Source: DASUNQ01 sp044866775 (GTDB lineage: Bacteria; Acidobacteriota; Thermoanaerobaculia; Multivoradales; UBA5704). Taken from it: a DNA stretch of 64,000 nt. The notes beneath the pieces were generated by a model. That model made no database searches. It saw only the letters and a list, made by a program, of their open reading frames with translations, and was not told the DNA's origin. This document shows positions 21,101 to 33,500 of this stretch, one piece after another. The position numbers and the translations under genes were made by a program. The stretch spans positions 1 through 64,000 of the forward strand of contig JBIOUG010000162.1 of NCBI GenBank assembly GCA_044866775.1. Reading direction: 5' to 3'. The number at the start of each line of letters is the position of its first letter. The stretch's first letter is position 1.

Positions 21101-24100
21101 TCGCTGCTCGCCACGCGGTTGATGGCCCAGGTGAGCAAAGCCTTCTCGGTCACTCTGCCGCTGCAGGCGCTGTTCCGGGGCCCAACTGTGGAGCAACTGG
21201 CGGCGGAGGTAGCCCGTAGCCGGGCCGCAGACGTCGCGGGGCAGGCTCCGGCTGGCCCGCTGCCGGCGGTGAGACCGGACCCCGCAGGCCGTTTCGAGGC
21301 CTTCGCCCTCACCGACGTGCAGTACGCCTACTGGATCGGTCGCAGTGGCGCGCTCGAGCTGGGGGGTGTGGCGAGCCACGGTTCGATGGAGATCGAGGCC
21401 GAAGGGCTCGACCTCGAGCGACTGACCGGCGTCTTGAGGCGCCTGATCGAGCGCCACGACATGCTGCGCATGATCGTCAGGCCGGACGGCCTGCAGCAGG
21501 TCCTCGAGCGGGTACCGCCGTTCGCGATCGAGACGCTCGACTTGCGCGGCGTTCCAGTGCAGCAGGTGGAGGCGCGGCTGGCGGAGCTCTGGGAGACAAA
21601 GTCCCACCAGGTGCTACCCGCGGATCGCTGGCCGCTGTTCGACATCAGCGCGGCATTGCTCGACGGCGGGCGAACCAGGCTCGTGGTGAGCCGCGACGCG
21701 CTGCTCTTCGATGCCTGGAGCTCCCTGGTATTGAGCACCGAGCTGCTGCAGCTTTACCGCGAACCGGAAGCCGAGCTGGAACCGCTCGAGATCACCTTCC
21801 GCGACTACGTCCTCGCCGAGGAGCGGGTGCGGGAGACTGACCTCTACCGGCGCGATGGGCAGTACTGGCTCGAGCGGCTGAACACCCTGCCACCTGCTCC
21901 GGAGCTCCCGCTGGCCCGGGACCCGGCAGTCATTGCCGTGCCGCGCTTCGCACGGCGCAGCTCCCGCCTGGACGGCGCGGCCTGGAGCCGTTTGCGCGGC
22001 CTGGCAGCAAGCGCGGGCCTGACGCCGTCCGGGATCTTTCTCGCCGCCTTCGCCGATATCCTCGCGCAGTGGAGTAAAACGCGGCACTTCACCATCAACC
22101 TGACCCTGTTCAACCGGCTGCCGCTCCACCCACAGGTGGACGCGCTGGTAGGCGACTTCACCTCACTGGTGTTGCTGGAGGTGGACTGCCGGCCGGACGA
22201 TACGTTCGCGCTGCGGGCGCGCCGGCTCCAGGAGCAGCTGTGGGCGGATCTCGAGCATCGCACGGTGACCGGCATCCGGGTTTTGCGCGAGCTCGCCCGC
22301 CGGCACGCCATGGGGCCGGGCGCCCGGATGCCCGTCGTGCTCACCAGCACCCTGGCTCGCCCCGGCGAGGGGCCGCGCGAGCCTGTCGTCCCCGCGGTCG
22401 CGGAGGGCCCGGTCGGTCGTGTTCTCCGCGCCATCACCCAGACACCCCAGGTGTGGCTCGACCATCAGGTCTACAACGACGGCGACGGCGTCGGCTTCAA
22501 CTGGGACTTCGTGGAGAGGCTCTTTCCGGAGGGGTTGGTCGACGACATGTTCGCCGGCTACCTGCAGCTGCTCGAGCATCTGGCCGGGGGCGAGGAGGCG
22601 TGGACCGGTCCGGCCCGCTGCTGGGTCCCGGAGGAGCAGTTGGCGCGGCGGGCAGAGGTCAATGCGACCGCCGCTGCGCTGCCCGAGATGGTGCTGCACG
22701 AGCTGTTCCTCGAGCAGGTGCGGCGTGGCGAGGACAAGATCGCGGTGATGGCGCCGGCGCAGACGCTCACCTACGGCGAGCTCGCGCGGCGCTCCGCGGC
22801 CCTGGCACAGCGGATCCGTGCCGCCGGGGCGGCCGGTCCCCTGGTGGCCGTCGTGATGGAGAAGGGGTGGGAGCAGGTGGTGGCGGTGCTCGGCATCGTC
22901 CGATCGGGGGCGGCCTATCTGCCGGTCGACCCGGCGCTGCCACGCAATCGGTTGTGGCACCTGCTGGAGGCGGGCGGGGTGACGATGGCGGCCACCCAGC
23001 CATGGCTGGATGAAGGGCTGGAGTGGCCGCCCCAGGTGCGGCGTCTGGTGGTCTCCAGCCAGGAGGACGAAGACGAGGTGAGCGCGCCGGAGGACGCCCC
23101 GGCGGTTCGCCCGGAGGACCTGGCCTATGTCATCTACACCTCCGGCTCGACCGGCTTACCGAAGGGGGTGATGATCGACCACCGCGGGGCCGTCAACACC
23201 ATCCTCGACGTCAACGAGCGTTTCGGGATCGGCGAGGCCGATCGGATCTTGGCCTTGTCCTCCCTGAGTTTCGATCTCTCGGTGTACGACGTGTTCGGTG
23301 CGCTGGCAGCCGGCGGGGCCATCGTGCTGCCCCGGGCACAGGAGGTGCCGGACCCGGCGCACTGGGCGGAGATGGCCTCACGCGGCGGCGCCACGGTCTG
23401 GAACTCGGTGCCGGCGCTGATGGAGCTCCTTGTGGAGCACCTGGAGGAGTCCCCGCAGTCGGCCCCCGAGTCGCTGCGGCTCGCGCTCCTCTCCGGAGAC
23501 TGGATCCCCGTCCGGCTGCCGGACCGCATCCGCTCGCAGTGGAGGGGAATCCAGGTCATCGGTCTGGGCGGAGCCACGGAAGCCTCCATCTGGTCGATCC
23601 TCTACCCGATCGGAGAGGTCGGGGTGGATTGGGCGAGCATCCCCTACGGCCGGCCGATGCGCAACCAGCGCTTCCACGTGCTGGACGATGCGCTAGAACC
23701 CAGGCCGGTCTGGGTTCCGGGCGAGCTCTACATCGGCGGCCTCGGCCTCGCCCGCGGCTACTGGCGGGACGGGGAAAAGACGCAGCAGCGATTCGTCATC
23801 CATCCCCGGACCGGAGAGCGCCTGTACCGCACGGGTGACCTGGGGCGCTACCTCCCGAGTGGCGACATCGAGTTCCTCGGCCGGGAGGACTTCCAGGTGA
23901 AGGTGCAGGGCCACCGCATCGAGCTGGGGGAGATCGAGGCGGTGCTGGGGCAGCACCCCGCGGTGCGGTCCTCCGTCGTGGCAGCCCTCGGCGAGGGCAC
24001 GCAGCGGCGCCTGGTCGCCTACGTCGTTCCCCGGCCCGGTCAGGCTGTCGACGCGGAAGAGATCCGGGGCTTCGTGCGGGAGCGGCTGCCGGAGCACATG

Positions 24101-24550
24101 GTGCCCCCGTCGTTCGTCGCCCTCGAGGCCCTGCCGCTGACGGCTAACGGCAAGGTGGATCGCAGCGCCCTGCCGCAGCTCGCCAGCGCGCTCGCCCGCG
24201 CGGCCTTTCGGGAGCCGAGGAACGAGCTGGAAAGGGCGATGACCCGCCTCTGGCAGGAGCTGCTCGGCGTCGAGAGGGTCGGCATCGACGAGAACTTCTT
24301 CGACCTCGGGGGAAACTCCGTGCTCCTCGTCCGCCTCTTCCGCGGGCTCCGCCGTCTGGTGGGAGACGAGCTGGCCCTCGGCGACGTCATTCGCCATCCA
24401 ACGATCGCCTCGCTCAGCGCCAATCTCGAGTCGGGGTCCGCCACCGCCGAACCCGCCGAAGCGCAGGGTCCGTCGCCGCAGCTCGAGGCACGGCGGGAAG
24501 GCAGGAGCCGGATGCAGGAGCGGCTCGAGAGAGGTCGCCGTGCACAGTGA
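18119..24550 (+). CDS. NRPS 4: degenerate C-A(Asn)-PCP-Cy-A(Cys)-PCP
   Basis: 2143 residues; ATG at 18119 with GAGGAG just upstream, 24 bases after NRPS 3. The first domain (about 18128-19440) is again a His-less condensation-like domain: PSLCADA replaces HHxxxDG at 18533-18553. A domain about 19470-20960 has code DLTKVGEVGK (Asn-type); PCP Ser at 21101. A heterocyclization domain (about 21285-22600) carries DALLFDAWS, the DxxxxDxxS motif, at 21695-21721. The next A domain (about 22680-24170) has code DLYNLSLIWK, the Cys code. The last PCP has Ser at 24317 (GGNS form). The protein should load Asn, then add Cys and cyclize it to a thiazoline. The C-terminus is a basic Arg-rich helix (MQERLERGRRAQ) of the sort that docks to a following ketosynthase, and NRPS/PKS 5 does begin with a KS. 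Confidence 0.95.
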   Translation: MDQPQQAFRLSPLQRHLWLLQEDRRVLHCQARLCLEGPIEPARLRGALAAASLRHEALRTTFDRPSGFRLPVQTVAAESLPAWREEDLSGLDPRSRSRCARRLAEEETFAAEDLQRGPAFRALLVRLEADRHHLVLTLPSLCADAGTLANLASEIALDLAGGDGRGESPVQYAQFAEWQNQLADEPDAQAGLRFWLEALARCSPISFPWAGPPREPGPVHPVELALDKGILERLAAVADDASVELADVVLVAWYTLLWRLCGGRVTVGVICDGRAYEELRGMLGPCARPLPVSVDLYPDLRFREALAEIGRSLAEARSQQDTFALHLAPSESGPNPLDREIAFEWSEEWELPNAGPVRFTVEGWTAQSARPALKLSCRRGAGSLRLLLEHDPERLDAREVPPLAARLRALLASVTGGADLTLGELDLLGPEERHRTLVEFNDTRSGAGHGTLAQRLFEQRVAADPGRSAVECGGELLSYGELNARANRLARFLQRRGIEPDAVVAVLLGRSPDLLPSLLGILKAGGAYLPVDTSLPSIRRSYLLADSGARLALVAGGVPPEVPDSVEVVDLTARRAEIDAESASDLATAIDDQSLAYVIYTSGSTGAPKGAMISHRGLTNYLTWCVARYAPPRDGWTPIHSPIGFDLTVTALFAPLLAGATVSLLPEDGGLEALCSELARPRPLSLLKVTPAHLSALNQLLPVGEVSSRLATLVVGGEALHAETIQPWLVAGGARVVNEYGPTETVVGCCVYELPRQGALAGAVPIGRPIAETRLYVLDERLEPVPTSVSGELFIAGDGLARGYLARPRLTAERFLPDPWAERAGERMYRTGDLVRHRPEGGLEFLGRTDRQVKIRGYRIEPGEVEAVLAAHPAVREAAVVVKGEHAESRLAAFWTARDGAAPPDGELRAWLAERLPEPLLPVALVRLVELPLTANGKVDRGQLAALAVDGLVRSRVFVAPRTPAEEELAAIWARVLGRDPVGVHDNFFELGGHSLLATRLMAQVSKAFSVTLPLQALFRGPTVEQLAAEVARSRAADVAGQAPAGPLPAVRPDPAGRFEAFALTDVQYAYWIGRSGALELGGVASHGSMEIEAEGLDLERLTGVLRRLIERHDMLRMIVRPDGLQQVLERVPPFAIETLDLRGVPVQQVEARLAELWETKSHQVLPADRWPLFDISAALLDGGRTRLVVSRDALLFDAWSSLVLSTELLQLYREPEAELEPLEITFRDYVLAEERVRETDLYRRDGQYWLERLNTLPPAPELPLARDPAVIAVPRFARRSSRLDGAAWSRLRGLAASAGLTPSGIFLAAFADILAQWSKTRHFTINLTLFNRLPLHPQVDALVGDFTSLVLLEVDCRPDDTFALRARRLQEQLWADLEHRTVTGIRVLRELARRHAMGPGARMPVVLTSTLARPGEGPREPVVPAVAEGPVGRVLRAITQTPQVWLDHQVYNDGDGVGFNWDFVERLFPEGLVDDMFAGYLQLLEHLAGGEEAWTGPARCWVPEEQLARRAEVNATAAALPEMVLHELFLEQVRRGEDKIAVMAPAQTLTYGELARRSAALAQRIRAAGAAGPLVAVVMEKGWEQVVAVLGIVRSGAAYLPVDPALPRNRLWHLLEAGGVTMAATQPWLDEGLEWPPQVRRLVVSSQEDEDEVSAPEDAPAVRPEDLAYVIYTSGSTGLPKGVMIDHRGAVNTILDVNERFGIGEADRILALSSLSFDLSVYDVFGALAAGGAIVLPRAQEVPDPAHWAEMASRGGATVWNSVPALMELLVEHLEESPQSAPESLRLALLSGDWIPVRLPDRIRSQWRGIQVIGLGGATEASIWSILYPIGEVGVDWASIPYGRPMRNQRFHVLDDALEPRPVWVPGELYIGGLGLARGYWRDGEKTQQRFVIHPRTGERLYRTGDLGRYLPSGDIEFLGREDFQVKVQGHRIELGEIEAVLGQHPAVRSSVVAALGEGTQRRLVAYVVPRPGQAVDAEEIRGFVRERLPEHMVPPSFVALEALPLTANGKVDRSALPQLASALARAAFREPRNELERAMTRLWQELLGVERVGIDENFFDLGGNSVLLVRLFRGLRRLVGDELALGDVIRHPTIASLSANLESGSATAEPAEAQGPSPQLEARREGRSRMQERLERGRRAQ
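18533..18553 (+). other. Lost catalytic HHxxxDG motif in first domain of NRPS 4
   Basis: Residues P-S-L-C-A-D-A replace H-H-x-x-x-D-G. This is the same degeneration pattern as at 9261, placed in the same architectural position: N-terminal, before an Asn-code A domain, after a protein ending in an intact C domain. Confidence 0.85.
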
Positions 24551-24585
24551 GACGGTCGGCCCTCGGCGAGTGAGGAGTCTCGATC

Positions 24586-27500
24586 ATGAGTGACCGGACC
24601 GGGCTCGAGATCGCCGTCATCGGGCTCGCCGGGCGCTTCCCCGGAGCCGCCGGCGTCGAGGCGTTCTGGAAGAATCTCTGCGGCGGCGTCGAGTCGATCT
24701 CCTTCTTCTCCCCTGAGGAGCTGATCGCCGCGGGACTCGATCGCGCTACCGTCGAGCACCCCAACTTCGTCCGCGCGCGGGGCGCGCTCGACGGAGCCGA
24801 GCTGTTCGACGCCGGGCTCTTCGAGCTCAGCCCGCGGGAGGCCGAGATCCTCGATCCGCAGCACCGCCTGTTCCTCGAGTGCGCCTGGGAGGCTCTCGAA
24901 AACGCGGGCTACGACCCGCTCCAGTTCGACGATCTGATCGGGATCTACGCTGGGGCGGGCCCGAATACCTACCTGATACAGCTCTTGTCGAGACCGGATC
25001 TCCTGGCCACGATGGGCAACTTCCAGCTCACCTTAGCGAGTGAGAAGGACTACCTCGCGACGCGCACGTCCTTCAAGTTGGGACTGAGCGGGCCGAGCAT
25101 CGTTGTTCAGACGGCCTGTTCCACCTCGCTGGTCGCCATCCACGTGGGCTGCCAGAGCCTGCTCGCGGGAGAGTGCCGGATGGCTCTGGCGGGCGGCGTC
25201 CGGGTCGTGGCGATGGAGCGATCCGGCTACTTCTTCCGCGAGGGCGGCATCGACTCCCCGGACGGGCACTGCCGCGCGTTCGATGCCCGCGCACGGGGCA
25301 CCGTCAGCGGTAGCGGCGCCGGCGTCCTCGTGCTCAAGCGGCTCGAGGACGCCCTCGCGGACGGCGACCGGATCTGCGCCGTCGTCAAGGGATCGGCGGT
25401 CAACAATGACGGCTCCTCCAAGGTCGGCTACACCGCGCCGAGCGTCGACGGCCAGGTAGCTGTGATCCGGATGGCCCAGTCCATCGCAGAGGTCGCGCCC
25501 GAGACGGTGGGCTACGTCGAGACGCACGGCACCGGCACCGAGCTGGGCGACCCGGTGGAGATCGCCGCGCTGACCAAGTCCTTTGGTCTCTCCGTGCACG
25601 GTACCTGCGCGATCGGTTCGGTGAAGACGAACATCGGCCATCTCGACGCGGCCGCCGGCGTGGCCGGTTTCATCAAGGCGGCGCTGGCGGTCGAGCGCGG
25701 GCTCATCCCGCCAAGCCTGCACTTCGAGCGGTCCAATCCGGAGCTCGGCATCGAGGCGACGCCCTTCTACGTCAACACCTCGCTGCGGAAGTGGGAGAGC
25801 GAAGGACCGCGCCGCGCCGGCGTCAGCTCGTTCGGGATCGGCGGCACCAATGCCCACGTCGTGGTCGAGCAGCCGCCGGAGCAGGCGCCGACCGGTCCCG
25901 GCAGACCGTGGCAGCTCCTGGTCCTCTCGGCGCGGACCGCCTCCGCCCTCGAGCGCCGGACCCGTGATCTCGCCGCGCACCTGCGGGCACATCCGGGCGA
26001 GAGCCTGGCCGACGTCGCGTTCACCTGTCATCTCGGCCGGCGGCGGCTCGGACACCGCCGGATCGTCGTCTGCCGGGATGCTGCGGAAGCGGCTGCGGCC
26101 CTCGGCTCCGGCGACCCCCGGGTCCTCAGCCGCGTCCAGGAGGCTGTCGACCGCCCCGTCGCCTTCCTCTTCCCCGGCCAGGGCGCGCAGTACGTGGAGA
26201 TGGCGCGCGGGCTTTACCAAGGTGAGCCCGTCTTCGCCGGATGTCTCGACCGCTGCGCCGAGATTCTGGAGCTACACCTCGGCCTCGACCTGCGGCGCGT
26301 GCTCTATCCGTCGCCGGCCGAGCGGGCGGAGGCAAGCCGTGCCCTGGAGCGGACGGCCCTCACCCAGCCGGCGATCTTCGCCGTCGAGTACTCCCTGGCT
26401 CGCCTGTGGATGAGCTGGGGGGTACGTCCCTGGGCCATGCTGGGGCACAGCATCGGCGAGTTCGTGGCAGCGTGCTTGGCCGAGACCCTGACGCTGGAGG
26501 ACACGCTGGCCCTGGTGGCGACACGCGGCCGGCTGATGCAGGAGCTGCCGGAGGGGGCGATGCTCGCCGTGCCCCTGGACGAGCGAGAGATCGCTCCCCT
26601 GCTCGCCGACGGCCTGTCGCTGGCGGCGATCAACGGTCCCGGTCGCTGCGTGGTCGCGGGGCCCGGGGACGGCGTCGAACGACTGCAGCGGGTGCTCGCC
26701 GACCGCGGCGTGGAGAGCCGCCGGCTACACACCTCCCACGCGTTTCATTCGGCCATGATGGAGCCGGCCGTCGAGCCGTTCCGGGAGCGGGTACGCACCG
26801 TCTCCCTGTCGCCGCCCCGGATCCCGTACCTCTCCACGCTCACCGGGTCCTGGACCTCGGCGGAGCAGGCGACGGACCCGGAGTCCTGGGCGCGACACCT
26901 GCGCGAGCCGGTGCGCTTCGGCGAGGCGCTCGCGACACTGCTCGAGAGCCCGGATGTCGTGCTCCTCGAGGTTGGGCCGGGCCGCGCCCTGGCCACGCTG
27001 GTGAGGAGCCACCCGGCGTGGGAGCACTCGCGCGACCTCGTCGGTTCGCTCTCTCACCCCGACGAGCGGGCCGACGACGCCGAGTTCATCCTTACGGCGC
27101 TCGGACGCCTCTGGCTGGCGGGCGCTCCGGTCGACGCAGCCGCCTTCTATGGCGGGCAGCGGCGCAGGCGGCTCGCCCTGCCGACGTATCCGTTCGAGCG
27201 CGAACGCTATTGGGTCGACCCCGCGGCGAAGAGCGACAGCCGCCTCGCGCCGACCCTGGCGGCGAGCCTCGGCGCGGCGGCGGCCGACGAGCCGCCTCCG
27301 CCCATGCGCGCGCGGGCGCACGCACGCCCCGACTTGGAGACGGCCTACGTGGCGCCCCGGACACCGCTCGAGGAGACCCTGGCCGGCATCTGGCAGGCTC
27401 TGCTGGGCATCCGCTCCATCGGGGCGCACGACAACTTCTTCGAGCTGGGCGGCCATTCGCTGCTGATGACCCAGGTCGTCGCGCACGTCGAGCGGAGCCT

Positions 27501-30500
27501 GGGCGTCGGCGTCGCGCTGCGCACCCTCTTCGCGGTCCCCACGGTGGCGGGCCAGGCGGAAGTCGTCGAGAGGTCGCGCAGCAGCTCGAGAGCGGGCGGG
27601 GAGCCCTCCGTCCTCCTGCCGACCGTGCAGCCGGACGCCGAGCGGCTGTACGAGAGCTTCCCCTTGACCGACGTGCAACGGGCCTACTGGGTCGGCCGCA
27701 CCGACGCCCTCGAGCTGGGGAACGTGGCCACCCACACCTACACCGAGATCGACGTCGTCGGCCTCGCCCTCGAGCGCCTCGAGCGAGCGTTGCAGCGGGT
27801 CATCGACCGGCAGCACATGCTGCGGGCGATCGTGCTGCCGGACGGCCGGCAGCAGATCCTCGCCTCGGTCTCACCCTACTGGATCGAGGTCCTGGACTTG
27901 ACCGGCAGCGCGGTCGAGCGCTCACGGGACGCGCTGTCGAGCATCCGGGAGCGGATGTCCCACCAGGTCCTGCCGAGCGACCGCTGGCCCCTGTTCGAGG
28001 TACGTGCGTCACGCCTCGACGGCGGGAAGATCCGACTGCACTTCAGCTTCGACTTTCTCCTCGGAGACGCCTGGAGCTTCCGCGTGCTCTTCTCGGAGTT
28101 GGCGCGCTTCTACGTCGAGCCGGAGGCCGAGCTGGCGCCACTCGAGCTGTCCTTCCGCGACTACGTCCTGGCCGAACAGGCGCTCGCGGGCTCCGAGCTC
28201 CACCGCCGCTCCCTGGAGTACTGGCGGAGCCGTCTCGCCAGCTTGCCGCCCGGGCCCGAGCTGCCGCTCGCCAGGCACCCGGCGCAGATCCGGCGCCCCA
28301 GGTTCGTCCGGCGCGCCCATCGCCTCGACGCCGCAGGCTGGGCCAGCCTCAAGGCGCGGGCCGCCAGGTTCGGGCTGACCCCGTCGGGAGCCCTGCTGGC
28401 GGCATTCGCGGAGGCTCTCGCGAGGTGGAGCAAGAGCCCGCGCTTCACGCTCACCCTGACGCTGTTCAGGCGGCTCCCGATGCATCCCCAGGTCGACCAG
28501 TTGATCGGCGACTTCACGTCGCTGACCCTGCTCGAGGTGGACTGTTCCGGCGACGAGCCATTCGTGAGCCGCGCCCGCCGGCTCCAGGGCCGGCTCTTCG
28601 AAGACCTCGATCATCGCTACGTCAGCGGCGTCCAGGTGCTGCGCGAGCTCGCCGTTCTCAGAGGCCAGGGGCAGGGCGGAACGATGCCCGTCGTGTTCAC
28701 CAGCCTCCTGGGACTGGCGGCGCGCGGCGACGAGAGCGCCGCGCCGCCCGACGAGCTGGCGCGGCTCGAGGGCGAGGTGATCTACAGCATCAGCCAGACC
28801 CCGCAGGTATGGCTGGACCACCAGGTGGCCGAGGTCGACGGCGAGCTGTCCTGCAACTGGGATGTCGTCGAGGAGCTATTCCCCGAGGGGTTGGTGGAGG
28901 ATCTCTTCGTTGCCTACTGCCGGCTCGTGGAGCGCTTGGTGCAGGGCGAGGAGGCGTGGAGCGAGCCGTCGCCGCTGCCGCTCGTCGCTGCTCCGACCGC
29001 CAGCGATGCCCTGGACTTTCCGCCGCCGTGCGCGACGCTGCATGGCCTCTTCCTCGCGCAGGTCGGGGAGCGGCCCGGCCGGACGGCGGTGGTGAGCCGC
29101 GGCAGAGCCATCACCTACGCGGAGCTGGATGGCATCTCTGCCGCGCTGGCGACACGGCTGCGGCGGCTCGGCGCCCGGCCCGGCCGGATGGTGGCGGTCG
29201 TCATGGAGAAGGGGTGGGAACAGGTGGCGGCCGTGCTCGGCGTGCTGCGGTGTGGCGCGGCGTACCTTCCGGTGGATTCCGCGCTGCCCCGCGAGCGCCG
29301 CTGGCAGTTGATGGAGCAGGGCGGGGCAGAGGTGGCCCTCACCCAGCCCTGGCTGGAGGAGAGCCTGGATTGGCCGGAGTGGGTCAAGCGGGTGGGGGTC
29401 ACCGGGGACCAGGACGCCAGTGAAGACGGGGAGCCGGCCGCCTGCGCGGTGTCGCCCGAGAACCTGGCCTACGTGATCTTCACCTCCGGGTCCACCGGGC
29501 TGCCCAAGGGGGTCATGATCGACCACCGGGGAGCGGTCAACACGATCCTCGACGTCAATCGCCGCTTCGGCGTCGGGCCCGAGGATCGGGTGCTGGCGGT
29601 GTCGTCGCTGAGCTTCGACCTGTCGGTCTACGACGTCTTCGGCCTGTTGGCGGCCGGCGGCACGGTGGTGATGGCCGACGCGTCGCCGGCGCCCGACCCC
29701 GAGGGCTGGCTCGAGCTCATGGCCCGCGAGCAGGTCACGATCTGGAACTCGGTCCCCGCCCTGATGGAGATCCTGGTGGAGGGCCCCGGCGCCGCGGCCG
29801 GCGGCCTGCCCGGCTCGCTGCGGCTGGTCCTGCTGAGCGGTGACTGGATCCCGCTGGCTCTGCCCGCCCGTATCGCGGGGCTCGCGACCCGCGCGAGCGT
29901 GGTGAGCCTGGGCGGCGCGACCGAAGCCTCGATCTGGTCGATTCTCCATCCGATCGACGGGGTGGACCCGGCCTGGAAGAGCATCCCGTACGGCCGCGCC
30001 ATGGTGAACCAGTCCGTGCAGGTGCTCGACGGCAGGCTCGACCCCCGCCCGGCCGGTGTCCCCGGCGAGCTGTACATCGGAGGCATCGGCGTGGCGCAGG
30101 GCTACTGGCGCGACGAGGAAAGGACCGGAGCGAGCTTCGTCACGCACCCGCGCACGGGAGAACGCCTCTACCGCACCGGGGACCTCGGCCGGTATCTGCC
30201 GAACGGCGAGATCGAGTTCCTCGGCCGCGAGGATCACCAGGTCAAGATCGGCGGCCATCGCATCGAGCTGGGGGAGATCGAGGCTGCGCTCGACCAGCAC
30301 CCCGCGGTGCAGAGCTGCGTCGTCACGGCGCATGGCCCGGATCGCGAGCGGCGGCGGCTGGTGGCCTACGTCGTCCTCGACCAGGCTCGCGCGGTGGGCG
30401 ACGCGGACGAGCTGGAGGGGTTCCTGGGCTCGAAGCTCCCCGGCTACATGGTTCCCGCCGTCTTCGTCGCGCTCGATGCCCTGCCCCTGACCCCCAACGG

Positions 30501-33500
30501 CAAGGTGGACCGGCGGGCGCTGCCGTCGCCGGACCTCCCGCAGAGCACGAGCTCCGCGGCCCCGCCCTCGCCTGCCGAGGCGACCATCGCCGGCATCTGG
30601 GCCGACGTGCTGGGGCTCGCTCAGGTGGGAGTGCAGGAGGATTTCTTCGCCCTGGGTGGCGACTCCCTGCAGGCGACGCGCGTGGCGGCGCGGGTGCGCG
30701 CCGCCTTCGGCGTCGAGCTGTCGCTGCGCCAGTTCTTCGAGGCGCCCACGGTGGCCGCCCTCGCGGCGCGGCTGGAGACGGCCGGCCGACTGCCGAGCGC
30801 GCTGCGGCCCCCGCCGATCGCTCGGGCGCCGCGGCACGACAGGATGCCGCTCTCGTTCGGTCAGGAGCGGCTCTGGTTCCTCGACCAGCTCGAGCCGGGC
30901 AACGCGGCCTACAGCATGCCGGGGGCGGTGCTGCTGAGCGGACGCCTCGACCGCGCCGCCCTGGCCGCGAGCTTGGCTGAAGTCGTGCGCCGGCACGAGG
31001 TGCTCCGCACGACGTTCCCGTTCGCCGGCGAGGGCCCGGTGCAGGAGATCTCCCCGCCGTCCCAATACGGGTTGCCGCTGCCGCTCGTGGACCTCTCGGG
31101 CCTGCCGGCGTCGGCGCGTGAGCGCGCGGCACGGCGGATCGCGCGCGAGGAGGCCGCGCGGCCGTTCGACCTCCGGCGTGGACCCCTGGTGCGCACCCGC
31201 CTGCTCCGCCTCGCCCCCGAGGACCATGCCCTGCTCTGGAACACCCACCACATCGTCTCCGACGGCTGGTCGGTGGGTGTGATCTTCGTGCGCGAGCTGG
31301 CGGCCCTCTACGCCGCCTTCGCGCAGGGACTCCCTTCGCCGCTTGCCGAGCCCCCGATCCAGTACGCCGATTACGCGGTCTGGCAGCGCGACTGGCTGGC
31401 GGGGGAGACCCTCGAGGGGCTGCTCGGCTACTGGCGTGAGCGCCTGGCCGGAGCGCCGGCAGGGCTCGTGCTACCGGCGGATCGCCCGCGCCCGGCGGTG
31501 CTGAGCTCGCTCGGCGGCTATCGCAGCTTCCACCTGCCGCAGGGGACCGTGGGCTCGCTCGGCGAGCTGGCGCGGAGCCAGAGGGCGACGCCTTTCATGG
31601 CCCTCGTCGCCGGCTTCGCGGCGCTGCTCCAGCGCTACAGCGGCGAGGCGGACGTGCTGATCGGCACGCCGACCGCCAACCGCGATCACCTCGAGGTGGA
31701 GGATCTGATCGGCTTCTTCGCCAACACCCTGGTCTTGCGTCTGGACCTCTCCGGCGCGCCCAGCTTCCGCGAGCTGATCGCGCGCTCCCGCGAGGTGGCC
31801 CTCGGCGCCTTCGCACACCAGGACATGCCCTTCGAGAAGCTGGTCGAGGCGCTGCAGCCGGAGCGTAGCCTCGCCCGCACGCCGCTGTTCCAGGTGATGT
31901 TCGTCCTCCAGAACGCCGTCGCCGGACCCCTCGAGCTGCCCGGGCTCACCCTGGCCCCGCTGCCACTCGAGATGGCGACGTCGAAGCTCGATCTCACGCT
32001 CGACCTGGTCGAGACGGCGGACGAGATCTTCGGGACCTTCGAGTTCAGCGCCGACGTCTTCGATCCGGCGACCGTCGACCGCATGGCTGGCCACCTCGCG
32101 CGGCTCCTCGCCGGGGCCTCTGCCGATCCCGACCGGCAGGTCTCCCGCCTGCCGCTGTTGACCGAATCCGAGCAGCGGCAACTGGCCGAGTGGAACGACA
32201 CCAGCCGTGATAATGGGCCGGAGGTCTGGATCCATGAGCTCTTCGCGGCGTGCGCCGCTGCGGACCCGGAGGCGGTGGCGCTGGTCTACGAAGGCGAGGA
32301 GCTGAGCTACGGTGCGTTGAACCGGCGGGCGAATCACCTCGCGCACCGGCTCATGACGCTCGGCGTCGGGCCGGACGTTGCCGTCGGCGTCTGCGCGGAG
32401 CGCTCCCCCGAGCTGGTGGCCGCGTTGCTCGCGGTGCTCAAGGCCGGCGGCGCCTACCTCCCGCTCGATCCCGAGTACCCGCGCGAGCGCCTGGCCTTGA
32501 TGATGGAGGACTCCCAGGTCCCCGTCCTGCTCGCCCAGGAGCGCCTGCTCGATCGCCTGCCGCCGCATCGCGGTCGGCTGGTGCCGCTCGATGCCGCCGC
32601 GGCAGAGGCGATCGACGCCCCGCCGCGGCGCGTGGGTGGCGCGAACCTCGCCTACGTGCTGTATACCTCGGGCTCGACCGGGCGGCCGAAGGGGGTCATG
32701 GTCCCGCACCTGGGCATCCGCAACCGGCTGCTCTGGATGCAGGAGGCCTATGAGCTCACGGCCGCCGACCGGGTCGTCCAGAAGACGCCGTTCTCCTTCG
32801 ACGTCTCGGTGTGGGAGTTCTTCTGGCCGCTCCTTTGCGGCGCCCGCCTGGTCGTCGCGCGACCCGGGGGGCATCGCGACAGCTCCTACCTGGCCGAGCT
32901 GATCCAGGCAACGGGTGCGACGGTCGTCCATTTCGTCCCCTCCATGCTGCGGGCCTTCGTCGACGAGCCGCGGGCCGCTCGCTGCGGGTCTCTGCGCCTG
33001 ATCGTCTGCAGCGGCGAGGCGCTGCCGTCCGACCTCCGGGACCGCGCCCTCGCCCTCTTCCCGAACGCCGAGCTGCACAACCTCTACGGCCCAACCGAGG
33101 CTGCCGTGGACGTCACGGCCTGGGCCTGCGACCGCACGAGCGACCTCTCCGTCGTGCCGATCGGACGCCCGATCGCCAACACGGCGGTCTACGTGCTCGA
33201 CCCGGATTGCGGCCCGCAGCCGGTGGGCGTGCCCGGCGAGCTCTGCCTCGGCGGCGTGCAGCTCGCGCGTGGCTACCTCGCCCGACCGGACCTCACGGCC
33301 GAGCGCTTCGCGCCCGATCCGTTCGACCTCGCCGGACAGGGGCCCGGCGCGCGTCTGTACCGCACCGGCGATCTCGTGCGCTGGTTGCCGGACGGGACCC
33401 TCGAGTTCCTCGGCCGCCTCGATCAGCAGGTCAAGGTGCGCGGCTTTCGCATCGAGCCGGGGGAGATCGAAGCCATCCTCCTCCAGCACGCGGCGGTCCG

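Noticed and set aside
26241..29423. 1060-codon plus-strand frame inside PKS/NRPS 5
   Set aside because: It overlaps AT, ACP and Cy domains in another frame; the product is Arg/Ala/Gly-rich and meaningless.
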